64,000 nt of DNA from Kordia sp. TARA_039_SRF (GCA_006383075.2 SMNH02000013.1:27088-91087), one strand, 5' to 3'; positions 27,924 to 37,970 are shown, numbered from the stretch's first letter. Notes: generated from the letters alone by a model not told the origin. Program-made: numbers and translations.

Positions 27924-29276
27924 ATGGAAAACACAATACTTTCTGAAAAGTATTCCGATTTTGTGAATACTAAATCAGAAAAAATAGCAGCATTAATTGA
28001 TACAAATGCTCCAGATGTTCCAAAATTATTTAGAGGATATTTATATCCAGTTAGCTCATGGCCTGTTATTATAAACAAAGAACAATCAACGACTCTAAAT
28101 AAATTAAGCAAAAGAATTTTAAAATTAATTATGCAAATTCCTTCATTATATTTTAATAATGATGAGCAAAAAATAGCAGCGCATTATTTTGAAGGAGATA
28201 CAATGTTGGCACAACTTGCCATGATGTCTCATAACAAAAATAATCTGTCTTCCAGCCGTTTAGATTTAACTTATACAAAAGATGGGTTTAAAATTTTAGA
28301 AGTCAATATTGGTTCCAAAATTGGAGGATGGCAAGTACAAAGCTTCATTGAAATTATCAATGACAAACATCCTCTATTAAAAGAAAACTATAAAACCATC
28401 AATACACAAATCAAATATTATGAGTTTATAGTAGAAAATACATTAAAACAAGCGCGTGACATTGATAAAGAATTGAATATTTTCATTTCTATGGAAGAGA
28501 TAGACGATGAAATACAAAAGGAAAATATTATTAATTTTTTAAACAAACAGTTAACGATAACCCTTCAACGGAAAGGATTACAGGGAAAAATATATGTAGG
28601 AAACTTAACAGAATTAAATCTAGTAAACAATTCTCTTTACTTGGGCGACAAAAGAATACACACTGTCCTGAATAAAAGCGGAGAAGAAACTACTCCAGAC
28701 ATATTCAGAGCTTTTTTGATGAATGCAATTTATTTTCCAGATCACTTAGGCATCATCATGTATAAAGACAAAGGAAATCTTGAATTATTAAGAGAATTAG
28801 CAGAAAATAAAAAATTCAGTTCAGAGGATAATGAAATGATTTTAAAGGCTATTCCTTGGACAAAAAAAATAAAGGAAAAAGAAGTGGTATTTAATTCAGA
28901 AACTCACAATCTCGTGACTTTATTGAGAAACCATAAAGATAATTTTGTTATAAAAGCCGCGTATGGATATCAAGGAAAAGATGTCTTCATCGGTAAATTC
29001 TGTACAGATAAACAATGGGAAGAAGCAATTCAACTATCTCTAAGAGAAGAAAAATTTATTGCACAAGAATTTAGCGATTCTATAAACTTTATGGCACCCG
29101 ATGTTGATAATGTTTGGGCAGAACACAAACTTATATGGGGATCTTTTGGTTTTGGAGAATTGTATGGAGGTGTTTGGGTAAGAATGTCAGCATTAAAAAC
29201 AGATGTAGGAGTAATAAACTCGGCTACCGGAGCTGTAGAGGCTATAGTTTATGAAACTAACTCTGAAAACAACTAA
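27924..29276 (+). CDS. ATP-grasp-like protein 2 of 3 (circularly permuted type)
   Basis: This 450-aa paralogue keeps all shared blocks: SRLDLTYTKDGFKILEVN, PDHLGI, LKAIPWTK, FVIKAAYGYQGKDVFIGKF, AQEFSDSINFMAPD, WGSFGFGELYGGVWVRM, VINSATGAVEAIVYE. It is visibly closer to copy 3 than to copy 1, so at least two duplications happened. Conserved acidic and basic residues in the nucleotide-binding blocks suggest that all three copies are active. Its role is probably ATP-dependent ligation of an amine to a carboxylate. The substrate is unknown. Confidence 0.6.
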   Translation: MENTILSEKYSDFVNTKSEKIAALIDTNAPDVPKLFRGYLYPVSSWPVIINKEQSTTLNKLSKRILKLIMQIPSLYFNNDEQKIAAHYFEGDTMLAQLAMMSHNKNNLSSSRLDLTYTKDGFKILEVNIGSKIGGWQVQSFIEIINDKHPLLKENYKTINTQIKYYEFIVENTLKQARDIDKELNIFISMEEIDDEIQKENIINFLNKQLTITLQRKGLQGKIYVGNLTELNLVNNSLYLGDKRIHTVLNKSGEETTPDIFRAFLMNAIYFPDHLGIIMYKDKGNLELLRELAENKKFSSEDNEMILKAIPWTKKIKEKEVVFNSETHNLVTLLRNHKDNFVIKAAYGYQGKDVFIGKFCTDKQWEEAIQLSLREEKFIAQEFSDSINFMAPDVDNVWAEHKLIWGSFGFGELYGGVWVRMSALKTDVGVINSATGAVEAIVYETNSENN

Positions 29277-29298
29277 TGAGATTTAAAAATTAGTAGAT

Positions 29299-30642
29299 AT
29301 GAAAAATTCAATACTTGATAAAGAACATATTAGTTATACTGATGCTTCAAAAGAAATACCTACATGGATTCAAACTAATGTTCCCGAAGTTCCAGATATA
29401 TTTAAAGAGTTTGCATATCATATAAGTTCTTGGCCAGTAATTTTAGACGAAAAAAAGGCAAAAGATTTGAAAGAATTAAGCTCAAAGGTCTTTAAGATGA
29501 TTCGGGGTATTCCATCATTATATTTTGATAATGACGAACAAAAAATTGCAGACTATTATTTTGAAGGTAACTCTATGTTGGGACAATTCGCCATGATTTC
29601 CCATAATAAAGTAAGTAGCGAATCTTGTTGTCGAATAGATTTAACCTACACAAATGAAGGCTTTAAAGTTTTAGAAGCCAATATAGGGTCATCTATCGGA
29701 GGTTGGCAATTACAAAGCTTCACAGAAATTATAAATAAAACACATCCTCAGTTACAACAAAACTATCAATCTGTAAACACTCAATACATATACTTTGAAT
29801 TCTTAGTAAAAAACATAATAAAATATGTACACTCTATAGAAGGAGAGATCAATATTTTTATCTCAATGGATGATGTGCAAGAAGGACAGCAACATACATA
29901 TTTGGTTGAATTCTTAAATGAGTTATTATCTAAAACATTATCAGATAAAAACTTAAAAGGCAAAGTTTTCATAGGAAGTTTGTCAAAACTAAAACTTAGT
30001 AATACCATATTACATTTAGGTGGAGAAAGAATTCATGCTGTTTTAAATATGAGTAGTGAGGAAATTACAATTGAATTAATGCGTGCTTTTATGATGGATG
30101 CTATCTATTTTCCAGATCACTTGGGCGTAACAATGTATAGGAAAAAAAGCAATCTAGAATTACTAAGAGAATTGGCAGAAAACAAAAAATTTAGTCAAGA
30201 AGATAATGATTTCATTCTAAAAGTTATTCCATGGACTGCTATAATAAAAGAAGGAAAAGAAGTTGTGTTCCAAGGAAACCGTAAAAATATTAGTACGCTT
30301 TTAAAAGAACACAAAAATCAATTGGTGATAAAGGACAATTACGGTGAACAAGGAAAAGATGTATTTATAGGTAAATTTTTGTCAACATCAGCATGGGAAG
30401 AAGCGATTAAACTAGCATTAAAAGAAAAAAAATTTATTGCGCAAGAATTTAGTGAATCTATAAATTTTAGTGCGCCAAATCCAAATAATGATTGGACAGA
30501 TCATAAAATCGTATGGGGATCATTCGGTTTCGGAGAAGTGTATGGAGGTGTATTTGTAAGAATGTCTGAAGTTAAAACAGATACAGGAATCATAAATGCC
30601 GCACGAGGAGCTGTAGAGGCAATAGTTTACGAACCTATATAA
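29299..30642 (+). CDS. ATP-grasp-like protein 3 of 3 (circularly permuted type)
   Basis: This 447-aa paralogue starts 22 bases after copy 2. It keeps CRIDLTYTNEGFKVLEAN, LKVIPWTAI, LVIKDNYGEQGKDVFIGKF, AQEFSESINFSAPN and WGSFGFGEVYGGVFVRM. It shows small differences in the RxDL and FVIK blocks relative to copies 1 and 2, which may reflect a different substrate. It is followed almost directly by the phosphopantetheinyl transferase gene, so the triplet belongs to the same transcription unit as the NRPS activation gene. Confidence 0.6.
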   Translation: MKNSILDKEHISYTDASKEIPTWIQTNVPEVPDIFKEFAYHISSWPVILDEKKAKDLKELSSKVFKMIRGIPSLYFDNDEQKIADYYFEGNSMLGQFAMISHNKVSSESCCRIDLTYTNEGFKVLEANIGSSIGGWQLQSFTEIINKTHPQLQQNYQSVNTQYIYFEFLVKNIIKYVHSIEGEINIFISMDDVQEGQQHTYLVEFLNELLSKTLSDKNLKGKVFIGSLSKLKLSNTILHLGGERIHAVLNMSSEEITIELMRAFMMDAIYFPDHLGVTMYRKKSNLELLRELAENKKFSQEDNDFILKVIPWTAIIKEGKEVVFQGNRKNISTLLKEHKNQLVIKDNYGEQGKDVFIGKFLSTSAWEEAIKLALKEKKFIAQEFSESINFSAPNPNNDWTDHKIVWGSFGFGEVYGGVFVRMSEVKTDTGIINAARGAVEAIVYEPI

Positions 30643-30658
30643 ATTGCCATACACATTT

Positions 30659-31303
30659 ATGACCTATTTACTATATACCTATGCCTCTGAGAGGAATCAT
30701 AAAACACTAATAGATAGATTTTTACCTGATTTCCCAGAAGATTTTCAAAACAATATATTATGTTATAGAAGGTGGCAAGATGCCCAATTAACCATCTTAG
30801 GAAGACTTCTACTTAAACAAGGACTAAAAAACTTTGGTGAAGAATACGACGAAAATGATATTATTTATACAGAATACGGAAAACCTAAATTCAAAAATGA
30901 TAAAATAAAGTTTAATATTTCTCACTCTGGTACGATTGTGGTAAGCATACTTACGGATGTTAAAGAAGTAGGAATAGATATAGAAAAAATACACGACATT
31001 AACGTAAAAGATTTTGAACCTCAAATGTCCCACAATGAAATTTATAAGATTCAAAATGCAGTCAATGTTCAAGAAGCTTTTTTTAGTTATTGGACCCAAA
31101 AAGAAGCTGTTATAAAAGCAAATGGTAAAGGTTTATACATTCCATTAAGTGCCTTTGAAATAATAGGCAATAAAACAAAAATAGCAGGTGACGACTTTTA
31201 TTTAAAGAAGATAGAGATTGATGAAGAATATAAATGTTGTGTAGCTTTTAAAAATATAAATTTCACAGAAAAAATCAATCCGAAGAGAATTCGATTTTTT
31301 TAA
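30659..31303 (+). CDS. 4'-phosphopantetheinyl transferase (Sfp type)
   Basis: The protein has the Sfp-type signatures NISHSG, VGIDIE and the WTQKEAVIKANGKGL block, which bind CoA and magnesium. It converts the T domains of the two NRPSs from apo to holo form. I chose the ATG at 30659. The open frame also allows a TTG at 30644, one base after the preceding stop, and that start would add five residues. At about 215 aa it has the usual length of the family. This is the last + strand gene that clearly belongs to the cluster. Confidence 0.92.
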   Translation: MTYLLYTYASERNHKTLIDRFLPDFPEDFQNNILCYRRWQDAQLTILGRLLLKQGLKNFGEEYDENDIIYTEYGKPKFKNDKIKFNISHSGTIVVSILTDVKEVGIDIEKIHDINVKDFEPQMSHNEIYKIQNAVNVQEAFFSYWTQKEAVIKANGKGLYIPLSAFEIIGNKTKIAGDDFYLKKIEIDEEYKCCVAFKNINFTEKINPKRIRFF

Positions 31304-31399
31304 AAGGTAAATATGTAAAAAATGGAAGGTAAAAGTATAACCCTTATTAAAATGTTACCGCTATTTTTAAACAATAAATTAAACTAAAAAAAAGAACTC

Positions 31400-32164
31400 A
31401 TGAAAAAAAGTAAAATCAATAAGTTATCATACCTATCCATATTTATATTATCAATTACTATGGGAACAGCGACCTTAAAAGCACAATCTGAAACACATAA
31501 AGTAGACAGTTTTGATGAAGTAACTATAAGCCCTTATATAGAAGTTACCTTCAAAAAAGGAGATACTGAATCTGTGATTATAGAAGAGACAGATTTACCG
31601 ATGGATAAACTCAATATTGAAGTAAAGAGTGGAAAGCTTCATTTATTTATAGATGATACAAAAATTACATCTCCAACAAAAAAAGTAAAAAAGAATGGAG
31701 GTACTATGAAAGTTCCTATTTATACAAAAACCATGGTGAAAGCTACTATTATTTATAAAGATGTGGATGTGTTTTCTTTACGTGGTGAAGAAAAATTTAA
31801 TTTCAAAAGCCCGATTAAGAAAAACAAAATAAAATTTAATATTTACGGAGAATCTCAGACATTTATTGATGAGGTTGATATCAATGATTTAAAAGTAACC
31901 ATATACGGAGAAAGTTACTTGGAAATCAAAAAAGGGACAATCAAAAAACAACGATTCACAGCGTACGGAGAAAGTCAAGTAAACACGCTAGGATCTACTA
32001 GTGAAACTACAAAAATTACAGCTTACGGAGAAGGAAGTTACAAATTTAACACCTCAGAATTGCTCAAAGTAACTGCGTATGGAGAAGCATATGTAGGATA
32101 CAAAGGTAAGCCGAAAGTTAGAAAAGGATTAATTTTTGGTGGTACGGTTAGAAAAATTGATTAA
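31400..32164 (+). CDS. GIN-domain (DUF2807) secreted protein
   Basis: This 254-aa protein has a signal peptide ending near TLKAQ and a repetitive beta-helix-like body. Its motif (I/A)YGES recurs about every 20-25 residues (IYGESQ, IYGESY, AYGESQ, AYGEGS, AYGEAY), typical of the head-GIN/DUF2807 family. Such proteins are exported to the periplasm or surface. Their function is not established. The 96-base gap to the NRPS cluster and the different gene content suggest that the cluster ends before it. Confidence 0.75.
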   Translation: MKKSKINKLSYLSIFILSITMGTATLKAQSETHKVDSFDEVTISPYIEVTFKKGDTESVIIEETDLPMDKLNIEVKSGKLHLFIDDTKITSPTKKVKKNGGTMKVPIYTKTMVKATIIYKDVDVFSLRGEEKFNFKSPIKKNKIKFNIYGESQTFIDEVDINDLKVTIYGESYLEIKKGTIKKQRFTAYGESQVNTLGSTSETTKITAYGEGSYKFNTSELLKVTAYGEAYVGYKGKPKVRKGLIFGGTVRKID

Positions 32165-32292
32165 TTCTCCTCATCGTGTTCTATGATAAAAAGCAAATAA
32201 AAATCTATATTTTTTCTAGCTGATGCTGATTGCTTAGTAATTAGCAAATATCCTCAGCAATCTCAAGTATATCAAGGAATTTGAGCGGAAAT

Positions 32293-32330
32293 AAAAAAGA
32301 GAACTACCATAAAAATTATGATAATTCTCT
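32293..32330 (-). terminator. Intrinsic terminator of tmRNA
   Basis: On the minus strand a 14-bp stem (two G-U pairs) with a 5-base loop is followed by six T. It lies 5 bases beyond the tmRNA 3' end, where a terminator is expected. Confidence 0.8.
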
Positions 32331-32335
32331 TGAAG

Positions 32336-32730
32336 TGGAGTCGGAGAGAATCGAACTCTCGTCCAAACAAGCAATTCAAATGCTTTCTACACGCTTAGTC
32401 TTTGTTTCATTGTCGACAAATAGCTGACCAAAAACCGCCCACTATTTGCTTAGCTTTTTTAGTTGAAAAACTGTGGCAAAGCTACACAGTTTCGATGTTG
32501 ATTTTTATGGTATCTCTAAATCGGTCGCCATCAACAAGGGCTACCGGGAGATATTTAGCTTTTCCGTCTTACGGAAACTAAGGCAAATCTTACTATGATT
32601 CAGATTACGCAGCTAAAGCGTAGTTATTCTCGCCATTTAAAAAGTGTGAAATATGAGATTTACGAGCTGTATCCCAGCGCTCGACGTGCTTACACTTCAA
32701 TTCGACTCGCTGTCAAAACCAGTCGACCCC
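32336..32730 (-). ncRNA. ssrA: Transfer-messenger RNA (tmRNA)
   Basis: On the minus strand the 5' end reads GGGGTCGACTGGTTTTGAC, the conserved tmRNA start. The 3' end has the T-arm GAGAGTTCGATTCTCTC followed by CGACTCCA. The 5' GGGGTCG pairs with 3' CGACTCC to form the acceptor stem. The tag ORF at 32605-32634 (minus) reads GGC GAG AAT AAC TAC GCT TTA GCT GCG TAA, that is GENNYALAA. The terminal CCA is not encoded. tmRNA rescues stalled ribosomes and tags the incomplete proteins for proteolysis. Length is about 395 nt. Confidence 0.96.
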
Positions 32731-32892
32731 AAAATGTTTCAGAACTTTTACGTTAAATCGAAAAAGGATGACAAAAATAACACAAATTTTAATAGTTTTG
32801 TGTGTTTTGTTCCAAATACTATATATGTGGTGCAAAAAATATACCAAACTATCTCATGTCAGTCCTTAGTATAACTGATGTTTTAAAGAAAA

Positions 32893-34104
32893 ATGCCCAT
32901 GAAATTTGCCATCATTAAAGAACGTAAAAATCCACCAGATAGACGTGTCGTTTTCTCTCCTGAAAAATTAGTAGAAGCGAAAACGCAATTTCCAGAAGCT
33001 ACTTTTAAAGTGGAAAGCTCCGATATTCGTGTGTTTGCCGATAACGCTTACGCAGAAAAAGGATTTGAAGTCACTGATGATGTATCTGATTGCGATGTGA
33101 TGATTGGCGTAAAAGAAGTGCCAATTGAAAACCTAATTCCGAATAAAAAGTACTTTTTCTTTTCGCATACCATCAAAAAACAACCGTACAATCGCAAGTT
33201 GTTACAAGCTATGTTGGCAAAAAATATCGAAATGTACGACCATGAAGTCATTACCAAAGCCAATGGAGGTCGTTTGATTGGTTTCGGGCGTTATGCAGGC
33301 TTAGTTGGTGCATACAACGGTTTTCGTGCGCTCGGATTGCGTGACGGATTGTTCAATCTGCCAAAAGTAGAAACACTTGCCGATTTAGAAGCAGTGAAAA
33401 AAGAACTAGATAAAATTACCATTCCCAACATTAAAATTGTCCTTTCAGGAACTGGGAAAGTAGCCTACGGAGCCAAAGAAATTTTAGACCATCTAGGCAT
33501 CAAAGAAGTAAGCGATGCTGTGTATTTGACTGCAGAATTTTCAGAGCCAGTATACTGTATGATTGACGTGATGGAATACAACGTACGAGAAGATGGAAAA
33601 GTAGGCGATAAGTATGCTTTTTACAAAGATCCTTCGGGCTATAAAAGTAACTTTATGACGTATGCCAAAGTGTCTGACTTTTTTATTGCAGGACATTTTT
33701 ATGGCGATGGCGCTCCATATTTATTCACAAGAGAAGATGCCAAACATCCTGATTTTAAAATCAACTTAGTGGCTGATATTTCTTGCGATATTGATGGTCC
33801 AGTAGCAAGTACCATTCGCCCTTCCACAATCGCGGAACCTTTTTATGGATACAACCCAAAAACAGAAAGCGAAGTAGCTTTTGATGCCGAAAACGCTATC
33901 ACAGTCATGGCGGTTGACAACTTACCTTGCGAATTGCCCAAAGATGCTAGTGAAGGTTTTGGAGATATGTTTTTAAAATATGTAATTCCAGCATTTTATA
34001 ACGATGATAAAGACCGAATCTTAGCACGTGCAAAAATGACAACAGCCGATGGCAAACTCACCAAACGCTATGCATACTTACAAGATTATGTAGATGGGAA
34101 ATAG
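32893..34104 (+). CDS. Saccharopine/alanine-dehydrogenase-like NAD(P) oxidoreductase
   Basis: This 403-aa protein has the AlaDh/PNT-type N-terminal domain (FAIIKERKNPPDRRVVFSPE, the Lys/Arg-rich substrate region) and a Rossmann segment (IKIVLSGTGKVAYGAKEIL) near 185-205. It matches the Bacteroidota saccharopine dehydrogenase-like family that reversibly joins or splits an amino acid and 2-oxoglutarate, or a related reductive amination. The exact substrate cannot be read. The start may be the second ATG at 32899. A TAGTTTTG -7-like box lies at 32793-32800, with no convincing -33 box. Confidence 0.75.
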   Translation: MPMKFAIIKERKNPPDRRVVFSPEKLVEAKTQFPEATFKVESSDIRVFADNAYAEKGFEVTDDVSDCDVMIGVKEVPIENLIPNKKYFFFSHTIKKQPYNRKLLQAMLAKNIEMYDHEVITKANGGRLIGFGRYAGLVGAYNGFRALGLRDGLFNLPKVETLADLEAVKKELDKITIPNIKIVLSGTGKVAYGAKEILDHLGIKEVSDAVYLTAEFSEPVYCMIDVMEYNVREDGKVGDKYAFYKDPSGYKSNFMTYAKVSDFFIAGHFYGDGAPYLFTREDAKHPDFKINLVADISCDIDGPVASTIRPSTIAEPFYGYNPKTESEVAFDAENAITVMAVDNLPCELPKDASEGFGDMFLKYVIPAFYNDDKDRILARAKMTTADGKLTKRYAYLQDYVDGK

Positions 34105-34200
34105 TCTTTTTTACTGAAAATCAGGAAGAAATACTAAAAGAAAAGTAGGAAATTCATCGGTTGAATTGTTATCTTTATAAACCAACCATTCAAAAAGCCG

Positions 34201-37200
34201 ATGAAAAAATCAATTCTATTTCTTTTATGTGCACTTGTATTGTGTACATTTTCTTGTGAAAATGATGATAATATTATTCCACAACAAGCTGCTGAAGAAG
34301 AGCAACCCGTAATCCCGATTAACTTTGAAGAAAACTTTGGAACTTCCGTTACAGCGCGTTTTTTAGGTCGTGTTGTAGACGAAGACAACATTCCAGTTGC
34401 TGGTGCTACCATCAAAATTGGAACGACCACAACGACAACAGACTTATTCGGTATGTTTTCCGCTTCAAGTTCGGAAGTGTTTGAAAAATTTGCCTATCTC
34501 ACCGTAGAAAAAACAGGATTTATAAAAGGCTCCAGAGCTTTAATTCCATCCACAACCGATGTCAATCGTGTAGAAATCATGTTACTCAAAGAAGATGTGA
34601 TTGCGACAATTGCTTCTGGCGAAACTGCAATGGTCAATCTCAGCAATGGTACAGAAGTATCGTTTAGCGGAAATTACATGCGCGAAGATGGCTCTACGTA
34701 CAACGGACAAGTAGAAGTTGTCTTAAAACATCTAAGTCCAGACGATGCTAATATGGAAGCCATGATGCCAGGAATGCTATTTGCACAAGATGTCAGTGGC
34801 GAAGCTGTAACCTTAGAAACCTACGGTATGATTGCTGTAGAATTGATGGGAAGTACAGGTGAAAGGTTGCAACTATCTGATGGAAGTTCGTCTCAAATTA
34901 CCATGCCAATTCCAGCTAATACTATCAATCCGCCAGCAACGATTCCGTTATGGCATTTTGATGAAACTTTAGGATATTGGGTAGAAGAAGGCGAAGCAAC
35001 ACTGCAAGGAAACATGTATGTAGGCGAAGTAAATCACTTTTCTTTTTGGAATTATGACTATCCGTATCCATCAGTTTTACTATGTATAAAATTGATTGAC
35101 GAACTCGGAAGACCTTTAGCGTACACGCCACTAGATTTATATTCTTCTTTACTAAATAATACAGGAACGTATGGATTTACAAATGCAAACGGTGAAGAAT
35201 GTGGTTTGGTGCCTGCGGACGAAGAATTAACGGTTACCGTACCGAATCCGTTGTGTCCGGGAGAGCCGTTTACAACAACGGTTGGGCCTTTTACAACAGA
35301 TACAGACATAACACTTACTGTGCCAGCAGGTCAAAATACCTCAACCATTCAAGGAACATTTGTTAATTGTAATGGTGAAAATGTGACGGATGGATATATT
35401 CAGTTATTCATCAACGGAAACTCTGAAATCATTCCTGTAACGGATGGAACTATTGACTATACAATTACGTACTGTGACGATATTGACTATTCTTTAAAAG
35501 GTGTAGATATTATCAATAATCAAATCACGGATATTATCACAGGAACGCTAGATGGTACAGAAATCATTGACTTGGGTACGCTAAGTTCGTGTACAGGGTT
35601 TGAAGATACAGATGGCGATGGTGTTTTTGATACATTTGAAGATGTAAACGGCGATAACAATCTTGAAAACGATGATACAGATGATGATGGCATTCCAAAT
35701 TATCAAGATGCTGATGATGATGGCGATGGTGTCAATACTGCCGATGAAGATTATGATGGCGATAACGACCCAACAAACGAAGATAGTGATGGTGACGGAA
35801 CGCCCGACTATTTAGATGCAGAAGATGTAGTGGCGTTTTCAACAGAAGCGCTGGGAACAGGTTGCGACCCAATCGAATTTGATTTGGACGAAATAGCAAC
35901 AACCAACGGAAATAATTTACATACCTACGCTTTTTACCTTACAGAGGCAGATGCTTTGGCAGAATCGAATCCGTTAAGTTCTCCGTTTGGAGTTTCTATT
36001 GCCGATTTAACCAGCAATACACAACAAATATATGTGGTGGCAACCAATGTTACTTCTGGGCAAACCGCTGTAGGCGAAGTATATTTATATTGGAGTTATG
36101 AAGACTCTGATGGTGACGGATTGACCGATTGCGAAGAAATTACAGGAGTTGACAATCCAAGCACGAGTTTAGTACCAAATGGTACTAGTGATCCAAACGA
36201 CCCGAATGATCCAAATCCGCAACCTGTAGCTACATTGAGTATCAACAGCGTTACAGTTAATGAAGGCGACGGAACCGCAACAGTTCCTGTAACATTAGAC
36301 GTGCCAAGCGATGTTGATACGGTTGTAGGTGTTTCCACTTCTGGCGGAACAGCCACACAAAATTTAGATTACACAACAACAGTACAATCATTGACAATTC
36401 CTGCAGGACAGATTTCAGCATCTTTTACCGTACCAATCATAGACGATTTTGATGTTGAACAAACTGAAACTATCAATATTTTCGGAACTATTTCTTCTGG
36501 AAATGTATTAAATCCACCTGGGCAAACACTTTCAGCAACTATTTCTATCGTTGACAATGATAATGGCGTTAATTTTACACTACAAAGTATCAGTGTTACA
36601 GAAGATAATGGTGTCGCGGTAGTTCCTGTCACGTTAGGGAATCCGTCAGATGTAGACACTGTTATTAGTATTTCAACTTCTGGCGGAACTGCTTCAGAGA
36701 ATTTGGATTACACCGCAACCGTACAAACCTTGACAATTCCTGCGGGACAAGTTTCAGGAAGTATAACCATATCAATTATTGACGATTCAGAAAGTGAAGG
36801 CGACGAAACAATTATTGTTATCGGAAATGCAGCATCCACAAACGTAACTAATCAGCAATCGCAAGCAACGGTTACTATTATTGATAATGAACAAAGCACG
36901 GTACCATCCACAGGAGATTTAGTAGCTTGCGCAGATGGTGCTGGTGTTGCAACGTATGATCTTACGGTCATGGATTCCTACTATGCCAACGGAACAGGCG
37001 CTGCGATAAGTTATCATATTACGGAAAGTTCAGCAATTAATGACACAAATCAAATAGCTGCTCAAACGTTTACCATATCGCAATCAACCACAATTTATGT
37101 GCGAATTGAGTTTGCGTCAGGAAATTTTGAAATTGCTTCTTTAAATTTAATTCTCGGTTCAGTGCCATCGAGTCTTCCAAACCTATCCATAACAGAATGT

Positions 37201-37455
37201 GATGGAAATGCAGATGGATTGGCAACTTTCAGTCTTTCTCAATTGGAACCAGACATTACGCAAGGACAATCTAACTTGGTTATTACATATCATTTGACGC
37301 AAAGTGATGCTGATACAAATACGAATGCACTAAATTCTAACAGCTACACGAATACAGTTTCAAGTTTTGAAACTGTATTTTATCGAGTAGAAGATGTGAC
37401 AACAGGATGCTATTCAATAGGAACTATTGATTTAATTGTAGATTCTGGTTGTTAA
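34201..37455 (+). CDS. Large Calx-beta / Ca-binding-repeat surface lipoprotein
   Basis: This 1084-aa protein has a lipoprotein signal (Cys19 followed by ENDD, like the Bacteroidota surface-export signal), a carboxypeptidase-regulatory-like beta domain (about 50-115), acidic D-x-D-G-D calcium-binding repeats (about 465-545) and two Calx-beta repeats (about 676-785 and 790-897, each ending in a DN(D/E)-type motif). Two further repeats with a Y/F-H-x-T/L-x-S-x-A pattern end the protein. It is probably a cell-surface adhesin or matrix protein. It does not end in an obvious type IX secretion domain, consistent with lipid anchoring. Confidence 0.8.
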   Translation: MKKSILFLLCALVLCTFSCENDDNIIPQQAAEEEQPVIPINFEENFGTSVTARFLGRVVDEDNIPVAGATIKIGTTTTTTDLFGMFSASSSEVFEKFAYLTVEKTGFIKGSRALIPSTTDVNRVEIMLLKEDVIATIASGETAMVNLSNGTEVSFSGNYMREDGSTYNGQVEVVLKHLSPDDANMEAMMPGMLFAQDVSGEAVTLETYGMIAVELMGSTGERLQLSDGSSSQITMPIPANTINPPATIPLWHFDETLGYWVEEGEATLQGNMYVGEVNHFSFWNYDYPYPSVLLCIKLIDELGRPLAYTPLDLYSSLLNNTGTYGFTNANGEECGLVPADEELTVTVPNPLCPGEPFTTTVGPFTTDTDITLTVPAGQNTSTIQGTFVNCNGENVTDGYIQLFINGNSEIIPVTDGTIDYTITYCDDIDYSLKGVDIINNQITDIITGTLDGTEIIDLGTLSSCTGFEDTDGDGVFDTFEDVNGDNNLENDDTDDDGIPNYQDADDDGDGVNTADEDYDGDNDPTNEDSDGDGTPDYLDAEDVVAFSTEALGTGCDPIEFDLDEIATTNGNNLHTYAFYLTEADALAESNPLSSPFGVSIADLTSNTQQIYVVATNVTSGQTAVGEVYLYWSYEDSDGDGLTDCEEITGVDNPSTSLVPNGTSDPNDPNDPNPQPVATLSINSVTVNEGDGTATVPVTLDVPSDVDTVVGVSTSGGTATQNLDYTTTVQSLTIPAGQISASFTVPIIDDFDVEQTETINIFGTISSGNVLNPPGQTLSATISIVDNDNGVNFTLQSISVTEDNGVAVVPVTLGNPSDVDTVISISTSGGTASENLDYTATVQTLTIPAGQVSGSITISIIDDSESEGDETIIVIGNAASTNVTNQQSQATVTIIDNEQSTVPSTGDLVACADGAGVATYDLTVMDSYYANGTGAAISYHITESSAINDTNQIAAQTFTISQSTTIYVRIEFASGNFEIASLNLILGSVPSSLPNLSITECDGNADGLATFSLSQLEPDITQGQSNLVITYHLTQSDADTNTNALNSNSYTNTVSSFETVFYRVEDVTTGCYSIGTIDLIVDSGC

Positions 37456-37472
37456 TACATAATAAAAATGTA

Positions 37473-37510
37473 AAAAAGCATCTTTCTGTTTTCGGAAAGA
37501 TGCTTTTTTT
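37473..37510 (+). terminator. Intrinsic terminator after the Calx-beta lipoprotein gene
   Basis: The stem AAGCATCTTTC/GGAAAGATGCTT is followed by seven T, about 17 bases after the stop. The left arm is preceded by a run of A, so it could also stop transcripts coming from the opposite side. Confidence 0.85.
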
Positions 37511-37737
37511 ATGTCTGTATGATGAAAACGAAACCTGAACTTTTCAGCCCTCCAATCTTAAAAAGCCAGGAATCGTTTTCTCACCAAACTAACTAGTATT
37601 TCTTTTGAAGTTTAGGAGTTGACATATATAGCAGTTATTATAAAGTTTCCAAACCTTCACTTTAATCTCTACAACAAAAACAAGCGATTTTGGTAAAATG
37701 TTTGATTCAAAAATCAGCATTTAAAATTTCAGAGTAC

Positions 37738-37779
37738 TTCTCGATACATTTTTCTTTCAGAAAAACACTCGAAGTGACG
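37738..37779 (-). repeat. REP-like intergenic repeat, copy A
   Basis: Read on the minus strand it has CGTCACTTCGAGTG, then a self-complementary core (TTTTTCT / AGAAAAA), then TATCGAGAA. Together with copy B (inverted, about 130 bases away) and copy C (55167) it forms a family with conserved ends and a variable but always palindromic core. The 515-base gap 37456-37970 contains this repeat pair and the terminator, and no gene I can support. Confidence 0.65.
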
Positions 37780-37908
37780 GTTTTGATATTGAATTTGAAC
37801 TTGAAATTTAAACGTCCGTTTGATTTCAGTTTTACGAAATATATCTTCAATTCCAAATAAAAACCATCGGTACATTTTCAAATTATCAAATTGATACATT
37901 GAAAAAAC

Positions 37909-37949
37909 CGTCACTTCGAGTGAAATTTCGTAGAAATTCACTCGATATA
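37909..37949 (+). repeat. REP-like intergenic repeat, copy B
   Basis: CGTCACTTCGAGTG is followed by a palindromic core (AATTTC GTA GAAATT) and then a TCGATA end. The first 14 bases with flanking AAAAC make a 19-base exact inverted repeat with copy A (37766-37784 against 37904-37922), so the two could form a large hairpin between the convergent genes. Confidence 0.6.
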
Positions 37950-37970
37950 ACAATTTAATAAATCATCGTA

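Noticed and set aside
1..31303. Calling the cluster a siderophore locus
   Set aside because: A TonB-type receptor and SyrP-like hydroxylase are present, but there is no catechol or hydroxamate gene, no siderophore reductase and no Fur-box that I can see. The receptor could serve export or immunity.
32653..32874. 73-aa ORF on the plus strand
   Set aside because: It overlaps the 5' part of the tmRNA gene and is a chance open frame.
37729..37953. 74-aa minus-strand ORF
   Set aside because: It spans the inverted REP-like repeats and shows no protein-like pattern.
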